Positions 1-8,789 of a DNA stretch of 64,000 nucleotides are shown piece after piece. The notes beneath the pieces were generated by a model. That model made no database searches. It worked only from the letters and a program-made list of their open reading frames with translations, and was not told where the DNA came from. Every line of letters begins with the position of its first letter. The first letter of the stretch is position 1. Made by a program: the position numbers and the translations under genes. Origin of the DNA: UBA946 sp031550725 (GTDB taxonomy: Bacteria > Bacillota > Clostridia > Oscillospirales > Ruminococcaceae); assembly GCA_031550725.1 (NCBI GenBank), contig JAVBOH010000009.1, positions 62,001 through 126,000 on the forward strand, read 5' to 3'.

Positions 1-53
1 TTCATCAGCTATTAAACATAAAAAATAATTTTGTATGTAGAAAATATATAGAT

Positions 54-1703
54 TTACTTACTATCCAAAAGCGACTTCATTTCCTGCTTTTTAGTATACA
101 TAATATTGTCTGCGTGGCGAAAAACACTGCTGTAATCACTGTCCTTATTTGGATTGTATACAGCACATCCGCATGCAATCGATATCGACTCACTTTCTTT
201 ACCAGTGCCACACTGCATTTTCTCATAAAACTCTGAAATTAATTTATCCTTATTCTCAAAATCACTTTTTTCTAGAATTGCTACAAATTCATCTCCGCCA
301 ATTCGGAAAACTGGACTATGCTTAAAGCTTGTACATATCATCATGCTTGCTATTTTTATAAGCTTGTCACCGTCCTCATGTCCGTATGTGTCGTTGGTAT
401 ATTTCAGATTGTTTACGTCAAAAACTGCTACTGCAAAGTCAGCGGTTTTATTTTTGATTTTCGTATCTATTTTATTGACATAATTAATGTACGCTGTTTT
501 GTTTTTAATGCCTGTTAATGTATCAACATAAGCAAGATTATTTATATAGCTTATATATTCACGTAAAGACGTGGCTGTCTTTTTAAAGCTTTCTGTCAGC
601 TGACCAATTTCGTCATTTGAGTTGTAATTCAAATCAATGCTTAAATCTCCGTCTGCAATTTTTTGTGCTGCTTCTTTAAGTTCAATTAAAGGCTTTATTA
701 TTTTTTTGGTGATAAATATTGTTATTAAAAAGCATACTACACAGATAATTATTGCGGCTATTCCAATCTGATGAATTAATTTATTGTTTTCACTTTCTAT
801 TTCAGATTTTGGTGCTGTTAATGCAAGTGTCATGCCGTTTTTTAAACTGCATAATACCATTGCTTTTTTTGTTTTATTTATCTCATAATTGTATAAGTAA
901 TCCTCCTCTTTGTTATTAAAATAGTCAATATCAAGATTAGAAATGCTTTTGTCTATCAATGTAAGTGCAGTTCCACGCTCATATGCGCTATGATACATGA
1001 TTGTATCATTATCATCAATTAAAAAAGCATATCCATTTTCATATACCTGCATACTATCAATAGTGTCAATAATAACATTGTAATCAATATCCATTCCAAC
1101 TACACCAATTAAAACGTCATCGGCATACAAAGGAATTACATACGAGATCATTGGAACACTTATGTTTTTATTATAGTATGGCGGCATCCATACTGCCTCT
1201 TTTGATTCTACCGGAACATAAAACCATCCAACATGCTCAACATCGTTTTTATCATATAATGATAAATCAGTAGGGGAAACTTCATTAAACTTCTCATTGC
1301 CATTTTGTCTTGTCAGAAAAATTCCTGATGTTGATGATGTAAATTCAGGATTAAATCGGATATAAACTGCTATTGCACCTATTGTGTTGTTAGCGGCATT
1401 TAGCGCAACACTTTCAAGCACTTTTGTGTATTCATTAACATAATCAGAATTGGTTTTGAAACGTTCAATGTCATCAAGCTGCTCGACAGCATATGCACCT
1501 AGTGTTCCAACAGACTGCTCAATGCAGGTGAATGTCATATTGAGCTGCAATGCTCTTTCTTTACATATTAAATTCATGACTTCTTTTGACTCGTTGTTAA
1601 CAAGCTTTTTAACAGTCAGTATCCCTGCACTGCCTATTATCAATACTGTAAATACAATGCATGACAGTATCAGTAGTAGAATTTTTGTGCGAATTGATTT
1701 CAT
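54..1703 (-). CDS. Membrane diguanylate cyclase (dCache-HAMP-GGDEF)
   Basis: Predicted membrane-bound diguanylate cyclase making cyclic di-GMP from two GTP. About 549 residues: a first membrane helix at roughly 7-30, a long extracytoplasmic region that fits a Cache-type sensor, a second helix near 305-330 (rich in I/V/C), a HAMP-like linker ending IADGDLSIDL, and a C-terminal GGDEF domain. The active-site motif reads RIGGDEF, with GGDEF at about 469-473, so the cyclase site looks intact; no EAL domain follows. An ATG 18 bases further upstream exists, but the Shine-Dalgarno GGAGG (1715-1719) lies just inside it, so the start at 1703 is preferred. The gene has its own promoter and nothing downstream in the window. 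The ligand of the sensor domain cannot be told. Confidence 0.9.
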   Translation of the reverse strand: MKSIRTKILLLILSCIVFTVLIIGSAGILTVKKLVNNESKEVMNLICKERALQLNMTFTCIEQSVGTLGAYAVEQLDDIERFKTNSDYVNEYTKVLESVALNAANNTIGAIAVYIRFNPEFTSSTSGIFLTRQNGNEKFNEVSPTDLSLYDKNDVEHVGWFYVPVESKEAVWMPPYYNKNISVPMISYVIPLYADDVLIGVVGMDIDYNVIIDTIDSMQVYENGYAFLIDDNDTIMYHSAYERGTALTLIDKSISNLDIDYFNNKEEDYLYNYEINKTKKAMVLCSLKNGMTLALTAPKSEIESENNKLIHQIGIAAIIICVVCFLITIFITKKIIKPLIELKEAAQKIADGDLSIDLNYNSNDEIGQLTESFKKTATSLREYISYINNLAYVDTLTGIKNKTAYINYVNKIDTKIKNKTADFAVAVFDVNNLKYTNDTYGHEDGDKLIKIASMMICTSFKHSPVFRIGGDEFVAILEKSDFENKDKLISEFYEKMQCGTGKESESISIACGCAVYNPNKDSDYSSVFRHADNIMYTKKQEMKSLLDSK

Positions 1704-1762
1704 ATATGTCAATGCCTCCATTAATAAATTGTTAAAAAATAAAAATCGATTTACATATATTG

Positions 1763-1791
1763 ATTATAACATTTTTTTACATCCAGCACAA
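1763..1791 (-). promoter_or_regulatory. SigA-type promoter of the diguanylate cyclase gene
   Basis: On the minus strand a TATAAT (1763-1768) follows TTGTGC (1786-1791) with a 17-base spacer, about 60 bases before the start codon at 1703. The -10 is perfect and the -35 is partial, so the call is moderate. Confidence 0.5.
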
Positions 1792-1895
1792 GTAAAATAA
1801 ATATATTTAAAATATTATTAATAATAGTATTTAAAAACGTTAAATGATTTTATTATTTCATCAACGCTAATTATTTTCTTTATCTATTAAAACTA

Positions 1896-1919
1896 AAACC
1901 GCCTGTTAAAAGGCGGTTT
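1896..1919 (-). terminator. Intrinsic terminator of the serine hydrolase gene
   Basis: Perfect 8-bp inverted repeat (AAACCGCC and GGCGGTTT) with an 8-base loop, followed on the minus strand by a T-rich stretch. It lies just past the stop codon of the minus-strand serine hydrolase gene. Confidence 0.8.
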
Positions 1920-1942
1920 CGCTATAAATTATCTGAATAGTA

Positions 1943-3745
1943 TTATTTCATCTGTCTTGGTGGTTCACCCTGCATGAAAATACCATTAACCTTTGGCTCA
2001 AGAAATTTCTTGATTTTATATTCAGCCATATCACTTTCAAGTATTGCTGAAAGGGTACTTTCAAATTTATTCTTTGATGGCAATATATGCCTGAAAGCCT
2101 CCTCAATAGAATTATAAAGTTTTGGTTCCTCCTCAAATTTCATGATAATATATTTTTCGTGGAAAAATAATTTCATATATTTTGTACATGACGTTTCAAT
2201 AAACGACAGCATGATTTTTAAAACAGGAGTACCATCCTCATCGGATGTTAGCCAACCTCTTGTTCCAACGTGATAGCTTTCACCACCACGAAGCAAATCA
2301 AAATATAATACCTGTCTGTCAAATCCAACAGGTATTTGCGTTACACTATCACCACCAAATATTGTCGTGAAAAATACACCATCTTTAGTGCTGAAATATA
2401 TCTGCTCAATTCCTCTTTCAAAGTTACCGTTCATAACCTGGATTAATATTGGCAGCAATCCGCTCGTGTTGCGTTCAAGCATTATACGCCGTCCTGTCAA
2501 CATACGTGCTGTTGCTGGCAGTGTGTCTTTTTCACAGGTTGTTGCAAGGTTAAAGCGCATCATCTGTGTTATCGACAAGGAACTCGGCAAGTACATTGGC
2601 TCACCATAATTAAGACGTTCAAGACCTTTTCTTAATGCAGCTGCGTTTACATATTTTATATCACTATTTTGTACTGGTTGTTTCAAAAAGTTACGCTGAT
2701 TTGATGCATACCATGATATTATATCCATGGTTTTGCATAGCGGATATACATTTTCACTGCCTGCTGTTATTGCGATGACAAGGTTTCGCTTTGGAAATAC
2801 ATATACACTCTGACCAAACATACCACTGAACATAAATCCGTCATTGTTAGCGGTGCGCCATATATGATAGCCATATCCTGCATTACAAATCGTATTAACC
2901 TTTACAATCTGACGTGATGTTGAATCGCTAATCCATTCCGATGAAATCAGCTGTTCACCTTTCCATATGCCGTTCTGAAGATAAAGCTGACCTAATTTTG
3001 CATAATCATAAATAGACATATAAAGTCCCCATCCGCCTTTTTCATAGCCTTTCGGACAGGTTTCCCAATAATAATTTGTGATGCCCATTCGCTTGAACAG
3101 GTTATCGTTTAGAAATTCAGATAACGTTTTACCAGTTTTCTGACATATCATAACAGTCAGCATATATGTATTTATCGAATTGTAGTCAAACTCACTGCCT
3201 GCTTTGAATTTTACATCTGATTTCAAAAATTCCTCAACCCAGTTTTTTGATATAATAGCACTTGGCTCATTGAATTTTACTCCGCTCGTCATTGTTAAAA
3301 GGTTATGTACTGTTATTTTTTTAATATCATTTGACATCTGATAACCTGTAAACCATTCGCCTAAGGTTTCATCCAGCTTAATTATACCATCGGAAATCGC
3401 ACACCCCACAGCCATTGAAACGATACTTTTACATAGTGAGTGTGAAACGTGAGGATAAGCGGCATTATACGGTGCCCATTCCCCCTTGGCAACAAGCTTT
3501 CCATCGCATAAAACAAGCATGGCGTGAGGTGAAATTCCTTCGGTATTGGATATCATCCTAAAAAGTTCAATTAGTCCGTCTGATGTTAATCCTGCCTGTT
3601 CGGGAATTACCTCTTGAAAAATGTTACTGACATTTGATGGTTTCAATGGATGTTTTTGTGGTCTTGTTACATCTTTTTTACCCGTGTTAAACTCCGTTAA
3701 TTCTGATATATACTGCAAAGCTTTTATTTGTTCTTTTATATCCAT
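1943..3745 (-). CDS. Serine hydrolase, beta-lactamase family, with C-terminal extension
   Basis: 600 residues. The first ~350 match the class C beta-lactamase / penicillin-binding fold: the SxxK nucleophile motif is SLCK at 103-106 (context HVSHSLCKSIVSM), followed by a Tyr-Asn-Ser motif (DYNSINTYM) expected for the second active-site element and a W-rich CPKGYEKGGWGLYMS segment. No signal peptide or membrane helix is visible, so it is probably cytoplasmic, which argues against a cell-wall DD-peptidase and for an esterase or amidase. The last ~240 residues have no fold I recognise. The start has a good AAAGGAGG site 11 bases upstream. Monocistronic, with its own terminator. Substrate unknown. 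Confidence 0.85.
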   Translation of the reverse strand: MDIKEQIKALQYISELTEFNTGKKDVTRPQKHPLKPSNVSNIFQEVIPEQAGLTSDGLIELFRMISNTEGISPHAMLVLCDGKLVAKGEWAPYNAAYPHVSHSLCKSIVSMAVGCAISDGIIKLDETLGEWFTGYQMSNDIKKITVHNLLTMTSGVKFNEPSAIISKNWVEEFLKSDVKFKAGSEFDYNSINTYMLTVMICQKTGKTLSEFLNDNLFKRMGITNYYWETCPKGYEKGGWGLYMSIYDYAKLGQLYLQNGIWKGEQLISSEWISDSTSRQIVKVNTICNAGYGYHIWRTANNDGFMFSGMFGQSVYVFPKRNLVIAITAGSENVYPLCKTMDIISWYASNQRNFLKQPVQNSDIKYVNAAALRKGLERLNYGEPMYLPSSLSITQMMRFNLATTCEKDTLPATARMLTGRRIMLERNTSGLLPILIQVMNGNFERGIEQIYFSTKDGVFFTTIFGGDSVTQIPVGFDRQVLYFDLLRGGESYHVGTRGWLTSDEDGTPVLKIMLSFIETSCTKYMKLFFHEKYIIMKFEEEPKLYNSIEEAFRHILPSKNKFESTLSAILESDMAEYKIKKFLEPKVNGIFMQGEPPRQMK

Positions 3746-3965
3746 ATAATCATATTCCTCCTTTCTGAATATGGATGTTTACTATATTTGAAAAATATTC
3801 AAACAGTAAACTTTATTGATTTGTATATCCTCGATTTTTTTATTTTATCTTGCTTTGAATATATATGCTTATTAGGCTTGGGCATATACAAAATTATATC
3901 AAAAATACTATTTTTAAGTGCTTTTTAGCTTTTTGGTAAATAATTTATTTTTTTCAAAAAAAAGC

Positions 3966-3994
3966 TTGACAAAGGATAAATATCATGATATAAT
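3966..3994 (+). promoter_or_regulatory. Consensus SigA promoter of the tRNA operon
   Basis: TTGACA at 3966-3971, a 17-base spacer and TATAAT at 3989-3994: a perfect match to the vegetative consensus, as usual for stable-RNA genes. The first tRNA starts 45 bases downstream. Confidence 0.9.
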
Positions 3995-4039
3995 AGATAA
4001 CGTTGTCAAGGGTCATTAACAATGATTAACTATAAAAAT

Positions 4040-4113
4040 GCGGGTGTAGTTCAATGGTAGAACTCCAGCCTTCCAAGCTGGTCGCGTGGGTTCGATTCCC
4101 ATCACCCGCTCCA
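4040..4113 (+). tRNA. tRNA-Gly (TCC)
   Basis: 74 nt. The acceptor stem GCGGGTG pairs with CACCCGC, followed by discriminator T and an encoded CCA. The anticodon loop CTTCCAA gives anticodon TCC. The T-loop TTCGATT is intact. First gene of a three-tRNA transcript. Confidence 0.97.
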
Positions 4114-4180
4114 ATTACTGTTTTACAGTATATTTAAGCCTGTATGATTTTAATTTATGTATCCTGCACATTTTGTCCAT

Positions 4181-4257
4181 GCGCCATTAACTCAGCTGGA
4201 TAGAGTAACTGCCTTCTAAGCAGTAAGTCGCTGGTTCGAATCCAGCATGGCGTGCCA
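4181..4257 (+). tRNA. tRNA-Arg (TCT)
   Basis: 77 nt. The acceptor GCGCCAT pairs with ATGGCGT (first pair G-U), with discriminator G and an encoded CCA. The anticodon stem ACTGC/GCAGT encloses CTTCTAA, giving TCT, which reads AGA/AGG. Confidence 0.96.
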
Positions 4258-4262
4258 TTTAT

Positions 4263-4340
4263 GGTGGGTATAGCTCAGTCGGTTAGAGCGCCAGATTGTG
4301 GTCCTGGAGGTCGTGGGTTCGATTCCCATTACCCACCCCA
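4263..4340 (+). tRNA. tRNA-His (GTG)
   Basis: 78 nt including the extra G at -1 typical of tRNA-His, opposite discriminator C. The acceptor GTGGGTA pairs with TACCCAC, and CCA is encoded. The anticodon loop TTGTGGT gives GTG. The innermost anticodon-stem pair is an A-C mismatch. Only five bases separate it from tRNA-Arg. Confidence 0.96.
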
Positions 4341-4341
4341 T

Positions 4342-4378
4342 AAACTCTGAAAGTTTTTTACTTTCAGAGTTTTCTTTT
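4342..4378 (+). terminator. Terminator of the tRNA operon
   Basis: Perfect 12-bp stem (AAACTCTGAAAG with CTTTCAGAGTTT), a T-rich loop, then TCTTTT. It sits two bases after the CCA of tRNA-His. Confidence 0.85.
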
Positions 4379-4427
4379 CGTTAAAACTATTTTTTTAAGC
4401 TAAAAATAAAGGATGATGCATTAATAA

Positions 4428-5504
4428 ATGAATTTGAATTACAAAATTGGACTAAGGACAATTAAAAGCTCAATCGCTGTTGCAGTTTGCGTTTTGATAG
4501 CGTACATAATCGGTAATCGTGACATGATATTTTTTGGTGGTGTTGCAAGCATTATTTGTATGCAGCAGCATTATAAGGATACTTTTAAAACTGGACTTCA
4601 TCGTTTTTCGGGTACGCTTTTGGGTGGTGTTCTGGGATTTATAACGATTATGTCTGGGGTTTATATTCCAAAATATTCAAATGGTATCAATGCTATTGTT
4701 ATTGCTGTTGCTGTTCTCGTTTCTATATATCTGTGCAATGTTTTTTCGCTTAATGAAGCAGCATCAATCAGCTGCATTGTTTTGCTCAATGTCACGGCTA
4801 ATTATGACGGCAGTACTATGGCTTTTAATGCATTTAGGTATGTTATTTTCCGTGTGTTGTTTACTTTAGTTGGTGTTGTTGTGTCTATACTTGTCAACAG
4901 GCTTATTTGTCCTTATAAAAATAAACCTGCTGAAGAAAATCATGACATCTTGAATGATGATAGTTTTGAGCCTCAGGATGATATTAATAATATAAAATTT
5001 ATCCCTGGACTTCGTACAATTAAAACTTCTATATGCATAATAATTTGTGTTGCGTTTTCATATTTAATTGGCAATACTGAGGCAATATTTTTCTGCAGTG
5101 TGGCATCTGTGCTTTGCATGAAACAATCACATTACGAATCATTATCTACTGGATTTTTCTTGTTTATGGGTTCTGTATATGGCGGACTGTTAGGACTTCT
5201 TGCGCTATTTGTTTCAAGCTTTATACCATCACAATATTCATGGATTGAGATGATTATTATTACTGCTGCTGTTTTCCTTGGTATATATGGATGTAATCTT
5301 GTTCGTGCTAATGCGTCTACTAGTATTACTTGTATTATAATGCTAAAGTTTATATCTGTGTTTTACGAGTCTGCTACTACATATAAGGAAATTACTTCAT
5401 TCTTGGTATTTGTCGTTTTGTTATTTACACTTGTTGGTATTGTATTTGCTGTTTTGGTTAATAAATTCGTTTATCCGCTTGATGCTTCTGAAAAATCTAT
5501 ATGA
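4428..5504 (+). CDS. FUSC/aromatic acid exporter-like membrane protein with two repeated halves
   Basis: 358 residues, almost entirely hydrophobic, with about ten to twelve membrane helices. The protein is an internal duplication: GLRTIKSSIAVAVCVL near residue 8 and GLRTIKTSICIIICVA near 198 begin two homologous halves, each continuing with an aromatic F/IFF core, a C-M-Q/K-Q motif and a GG-LG glycine helix. The halves are joined by a short acidic linker. Each resembles the N-terminal membrane unit of the DUF939/FUSC family, proposed exporters of aromatic acids; the cytoplasmic domain common in that family is absent. The Shine-Dalgarno AAAGGA is 14 bases from the ATG, somewhat long. Substrate and direction are unknown. 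Confidence 0.7.
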   Translation: MNLNYKIGLRTIKSSIAVAVCVLIAYIIGNRDMIFFGGVASIICMQQHYKDTFKTGLHRFSGTLLGGVLGFITIMSGVYIPKYSNGINAIVIAVAVLVSIYLCNVFSLNEAASISCIVLLNVTANYDGSTMAFNAFRYVIFRVLFTLVGVVVSILVNRLICPYKNKPAEENHDILNDDSFEPQDDINNIKFIPGLRTIKTSICIIICVAFSYLIGNTEAIFFCSVASVLCMKQSHYESLSTGFFLFMGSVYGGLLGLLALFVSSFIPSQYSWIEMIIITAAVFLGIYGCNLVRANASTSITCIIMLKFISVFYESATTYKEITSFLVFVVLLFTLVGIVFAVLVNKFVYPLDASEKSI

Positions 5505-5573
5505 AATTTTTGTAGTTCTTCTGTGCACATATGCATGGAAGGGCTATTTTATTAAATTGTTTTATATTAACTC

Positions 5574-5613
5574 TTGATATTATGATAGAATTAGTGTATA
5601 ATTATGATAGAAT
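5574..5613 (+). promoter_or_regulatory. Toxin-antitoxin promoter with paired direct-repeat operator
   Basis: TTGATA (5574-5579), a 17-base spacer and TATAAT (5597-5602). A perfect 13-bp direct repeat, ATTATGATAGAAT, occurs at 5579-5591 and 5601-5613, 22 bases apart (two helical turns), so it covers the spacer and the start-site region. This fits a site for the antitoxin to repress its own operon; binding itself is inferred. Confidence 0.7.
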
Positions 5614-5634
5614 ACTGAAAGGAGATGCGATATT

Positions 5635-5901
5635 ATGATTATTAAACCTTCTACAACTCTTAGAAATGAATATACAACAATTTCTAATCTCGCACATGAA
5701 TTACAAGAACCAATTTATATTACTAAAAACGGTGAGGGTGACCTTGTTGTTATGAGTATTGATGCTTTTGAACGTCGTGAAGAACTAATTAAATTAAAAG
5801 CAAAGCTTGATGCTGCTGAGCATAGCAGGGTTTCAGGTGTATCGACTGTTAGTGTAAATGAAGCAAGGAGCAAACTTACAAAGAGGTATCAAGATGGATA
5901 A
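5635..5901 (+). CDS. Phd/YefM-family antitoxin
   Basis: 88 residues. The N-terminal half has the Phd/YefM DNA-binding pattern: polar start, TLRNEY, HELQEPIYITKNGEGDLVVMS and AFER. The C-terminal half is helical and charged, as expected for a toxin-wrapping tail. A strong AAGGAG site precedes the ATG. It overlaps the toxin gene by eight bases, so the two are translationally coupled, and the promoter carries a paired repeat that fits autorepression. As in other type II systems the antitoxin should be labile and neutralise the toxin by direct binding. Confidence 0.88.
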   Translation: MIIKPSTTLRNEYTTISNLAHELQEPIYITKNGEGDLVVMSIDAFERREELIKLKAKLDAAEHSRVSGVSTVSVNEARSKLTKRYQDG

Positions 5902-6211
5902 GTTTAATATTGAAATCCTTGAACCTGCATGGTCAGAACTTTATGCAATTTTTGAATTGCATATGTCACTCGTTGGGAGTGTTTCTGCTGAACAAATTAC
6001 TAATAAAATTTTAGATTCAATTGAACTGTTGGAAGATAATCCACAAATGGGACGGATAATAGATAATATCATTCTTAAAAATGATGGTTACCGTAATCTA
6101 ATTTGCGGTAATTTTATATGTATATACAGAATTATTAACAACACAGTTTATATTTACCACATTGTTGATAGACGTACTAATTATCAAAAATTACTCAATA
6201 TTAAAATATGA
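5894..6211 (+). CDS. RelE/ParE-family toxin
   Basis: 105 residues. The start at 5894 is set by AGAGGT about ten bases upstream; an earlier in-frame start would add 12 residues inside the antitoxin gene. The pattern LEPAWSELYAIFELH, then a long helix ending LEDNPQMGR, then the strands YRNLICGNFICIYRI and VYIYHIVDRRTNYQ, is that of the RelE/ParE superfamily. The R-x-L..YRI core and the final D-R-R are typical; whether it cleaves mRNA (RelE type) or poisons gyrase (ParE type) cannot be told. Second gene of the two-gene operon. Confidence 0.87.
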   Translation: MDKFNIEILEPAWSELYAIFELHMSLVGSVSAEQITNKILDSIELLEDNPQMGRIIDNIILKNDGYRNLICGNFICIYRIINNTVYIYHIVDRRTNYQKLLNIKI

Positions 6212-6334
6212 ATATTTGTTATATATACATATGTAAAATATTAATGTATTTTAAAAATAAAAAATGTACTTCCATTAAAGAAAAAAATATGTTATAATAG
6301 ATTTATATTGATTTGTTGAAAGGACTTTTAAATT

Positions 6335-8059
6335 ATGAAAAAGCTAATGCTTGGAAATGACGCTTTTGCAAGAGGGCTTTACGAAGCCGGTGTTACGGTT
6401 GCATCAAGCTACCCAGGTACACCATCTACTGAAATTACTGAATGTCTTGCTACATATGATGACGTTTACTCCGAATGGGCACCTAACGAAAAGGTTGCTA
6501 TGGAGGTTGCTATCGGTGCTTCAATCGCTGGCTCACGTGCATTCTGTGCTATGAAACACGTTGGTCTTAACGTTGCTGCTGACCCACTTTATACTGCTGC
6601 TTACACTGGTGTTAACGGTGGTCTTGTTATTGCTGTTGCTGATGACCCTGGTATGCATTCATCTCAGAATGAACAGGATTCACGTCATCATGCTATTGCA
6701 TCTAAGGTTATGATGGTTGAGCCATCTGATTCTTCCGAATGCAAGGAATTTGTTAAGACTTCTTTTGATTTGTCAGAAGAATTTGACACACCTGTTATCG
6801 TTAGAATGAGCACTCGTGTTTCTCATTCACAATCTAGTGTTGAGATTTGTGACAGGGTTGTTCCGGAACAAAAAGAATATGTTAAGAATGTTCAGAAGTA
6901 TGTTATGATGCCTGCTATGGCTCGTGGCAGACACGTTTTTGTTGAGGAACGTACTAAAAAAATCAGAAAGTTTGCTGAAACATCAACATTAAACAAGATT
7001 ATTGATAATGGTACTGATATTGGTATTATCACAAGTGGTGTTGCTTATCAGTATGCAAGAGAGGCTTTGGGTGATAAGGCATCTTACCTTAAGCTTGGTA
7101 TCGTTAATCCACTACCAGTTGATTTGATAAAGAATTTCTGCGAAAAATATAAGACTGTTTATGTTATTGAAGAACTTGATGATATCATTGAAACTCATTG
7201 TAAAAAACTTGGTCTTGATGTTGTTGGTAAAGAAATTTTCGGCTTTATTGGTGAGCTTTCACAGTCTATTATTGCAGACAAACTTTTAGGTACAAAGAGT
7301 AAATTTGTTGACTTCTCCGAGAATGTTCCTGTTAGACCTCCTGTTATGTGTGCTGGTTGTCCTCATCGTGGTGTGTTCTATGCCCTTTCAAAGAACAAGA
7401 TTACTGTTTCAGGTGATATTGGATGTTATACTTTGGGTGCATCAGCTCCGCTTTCATCTATTGATACTACAATCTGTATGGGTGCATCTATTTCCGCACT
7501 TCATGGGTTTAACAAGGCTAGGGGGGAGGCTGCTGAAAAGTCTACTGTTGCTGTTATCGGCGACTCAACTTTCATGCACAGCGGTATGACAGGACTTGTT
7601 AATATTGCTTATAACTCCACAAACTCAACTGTTATTATCCTTGATAACTCTATCACAGGTATGACAGGGCATCAGCAAAACCCAACAACTGGCAAAAATA
7701 TCAAGGGTGACCCTGCTGCTGCTGTTAATCTTGAGGCTTTGTGCAGAGCTTTGGGTATTAATCGTGTTCGTGTTGTTGACCCTTATAACTTGGCTGAAAC
7801 CGAAGCGGCTATTAAGGAAGAACTCAGTGTTGCAGAGCCATCTGTAATCATTTCACGCAGACCTTGTGCACTTCTTAAGTATGTTGAACATAAGCCAGCA
7901 CTTAAGGTGAACTCTGATAAATGTAAGAGCTGTAAGGTTTGTCTAAAGCTTGGCTGTCCTGCTATTTCCATGAAGAATGGCAAGGCTGTTATCGACCATA
8001 CACAATGTGTTGGATGTAATATCTGTACTGAAGTTTGTAAGTTCGGTGCGATTGAATAA
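6335..8059 (+). CDS. iorA: Indolepyruvate:ferredoxin oxidoreductase, alpha subunit
   Basis: 574 residues, close to the usual IorA length. It oxidatively decarboxylates arylpyruvates (indole-, phenyl- and hydroxyphenylpyruvate) to aryl-acetyl-CoA and reduces ferredoxin, using thiamine diphosphate. Visible parts: the N-terminal pyrimidine-binding domain with SSYPGTPSTEI, the family signature CAGCPHRGVFYAL, the ThDP/Mg segment GDIGCYTLG and GDSTFMHSG, and a C-terminal double ferredoxin domain with cysteines at 530, 533, 536, 541 and 558, 561, 564, 568. All cluster ligands are present. First gene of the aryl-acid operon; iorB follows after 121 bases. Confidence 0.95.
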   Translation: MKKLMLGNDAFARGLYEAGVTVASSYPGTPSTEITECLATYDDVYSEWAPNEKVAMEVAIGASIAGSRAFCAMKHVGLNVAADPLYTAAYTGVNGGLVIAVADDPGMHSSQNEQDSRHHAIASKVMMVEPSDSSECKEFVKTSFDLSEEFDTPVIVRMSTRVSHSQSSVEICDRVVPEQKEYVKNVQKYVMMPAMARGRHVFVEERTKKIRKFAETSTLNKIIDNGTDIGIITSGVAYQYAREALGDKASYLKLGIVNPLPVDLIKNFCEKYKTVYVIEELDDIIETHCKKLGLDVVGKEIFGFIGELSQSIIADKLLGTKSKFVDFSENVPVRPPVMCAGCPHRGVFYALSKNKITVSGDIGCYTLGASAPLSSIDTTICMGASISALHGFNKARGEAAEKSTVAVIGDSTFMHSGMTGLVNIAYNSTNSTVIILDNSITGMTGHQQNPTTGKNIKGDPAAAVNLEALCRALGINRVRVVDPYNLAETEAAIKEELSVAEPSVIISRRPCALLKYVEHKPALKVNSDKCKSCKVCLKLGCPAISMKNGKAVIDHTQCVGCNICTEVCKFGAIE

Positions 8060-8180
8060 ATAATTAATTTTTTTGGGGTCGGCGTCCTCGACAAAACATA
8101 TTATAATGTAAATGGTTACAACATAAAATTACGTACAATACACGGTTTATATATTTATATATACGAAAGGAATTAAAATA

Positions 8181-8756
8181 ATGGCTGATACAAAATCAAT
8201 TATGATAGTCGGCGTTGGCGGACAAGGCTCTTTGCTTGCATCAAGACTTTTGGGTAATGTTTTGCTCTCACAAGGATATGATGTTAAGGTTTCCGAAGTA
8301 CACGGAATGTCACAGCGTGGCGGCTCTGTTGTTACATACATTAAATACGGCGATGAAGTTTTTTCTCCTGTAATCGAAAAAGGTGAGGCTGATGTTATCA
8401 TCTCGCTTGAACAGCTTGAAGCTGCAAGATGGGTTTCATACCTTAAAAAAGGCGGTAAGCTTATAACCTCCACTCAAAAACTTGACCCTATGCCTGTAAT
8501 TACTGGTATGGCTGAATACCCACAGGAAATTGTTGATAAAATCAAGGCTCTTGATATTGAAGTTACTGCTGTTCCTGCACTTAAACTTGCTGAGGAGGCT
8601 GGTAACTCAAAAGCTTCAAACGTTGTACTTATGGGTGTTGCATCAACTAAGATGGAATTTGATGATAAAATCTGGCAAGATGCTATTGTTGAATGTGTTC
8701 CGCCTAAATTCTTGGAACTTAACAAAAAAGCATTTGAGCTTGGTAAGAACGTTTAA
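8181..8756 (+). CDS. iorB: Indolepyruvate:ferredoxin oxidoreductase, beta subunit
   Basis: 191 residues, the usual length. It carries the gamma-type domain of 2-oxoacid:ferredoxin oxidoreductases: a glycine-rich N-terminus (VGVGGQGSLLASRLL), the motif EVHGMSQRGGSV near residue 43 and the hydrophobic C-terminal helix ending AFELGK. It completes the two-subunit IorAB enzyme. Preceded by a GAAAGGA site. A TATAAT at 8102-8107 in the iorA-iorB gap has no good -35, so co-transcription with iorA is assumed. Confidence 0.94.
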   Translation: MADTKSIMIVGVGGQGSLLASRLLGNVLLSQGYDVKVSEVHGMSQRGGSVVTYIKYGDEVFSPVIEKGEADVIISLEQLEAARWVSYLKKGGKLITSTQKLDPMPVITGMAEYPQEIVDKIKALDIEVTAVPALKLAEEAGNSKASNVVLMGVASTKMEFDDKIWQDAIVECVPPKFLELNKKAFELGKNV

Positions 8757-8789
8757 TTGACATTTTTATGTTTGTTGGGGTGGAATGAC

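Noticed and set aside
3746..3965. Small plus-strand frame (3728-3928) before the tRNA operon
   Set aside because: No Shine-Dalgarno, very high Phe/Ile/Tyr content from AT-rich DNA, and overlap with the upstream region of the serine hydrolase gene.
8060..8180. Internal promoter for iorB at TATAAT 8102-8107
   Set aside because: No matching -35 at 16-18 bases; read-through from iorA is simpler.
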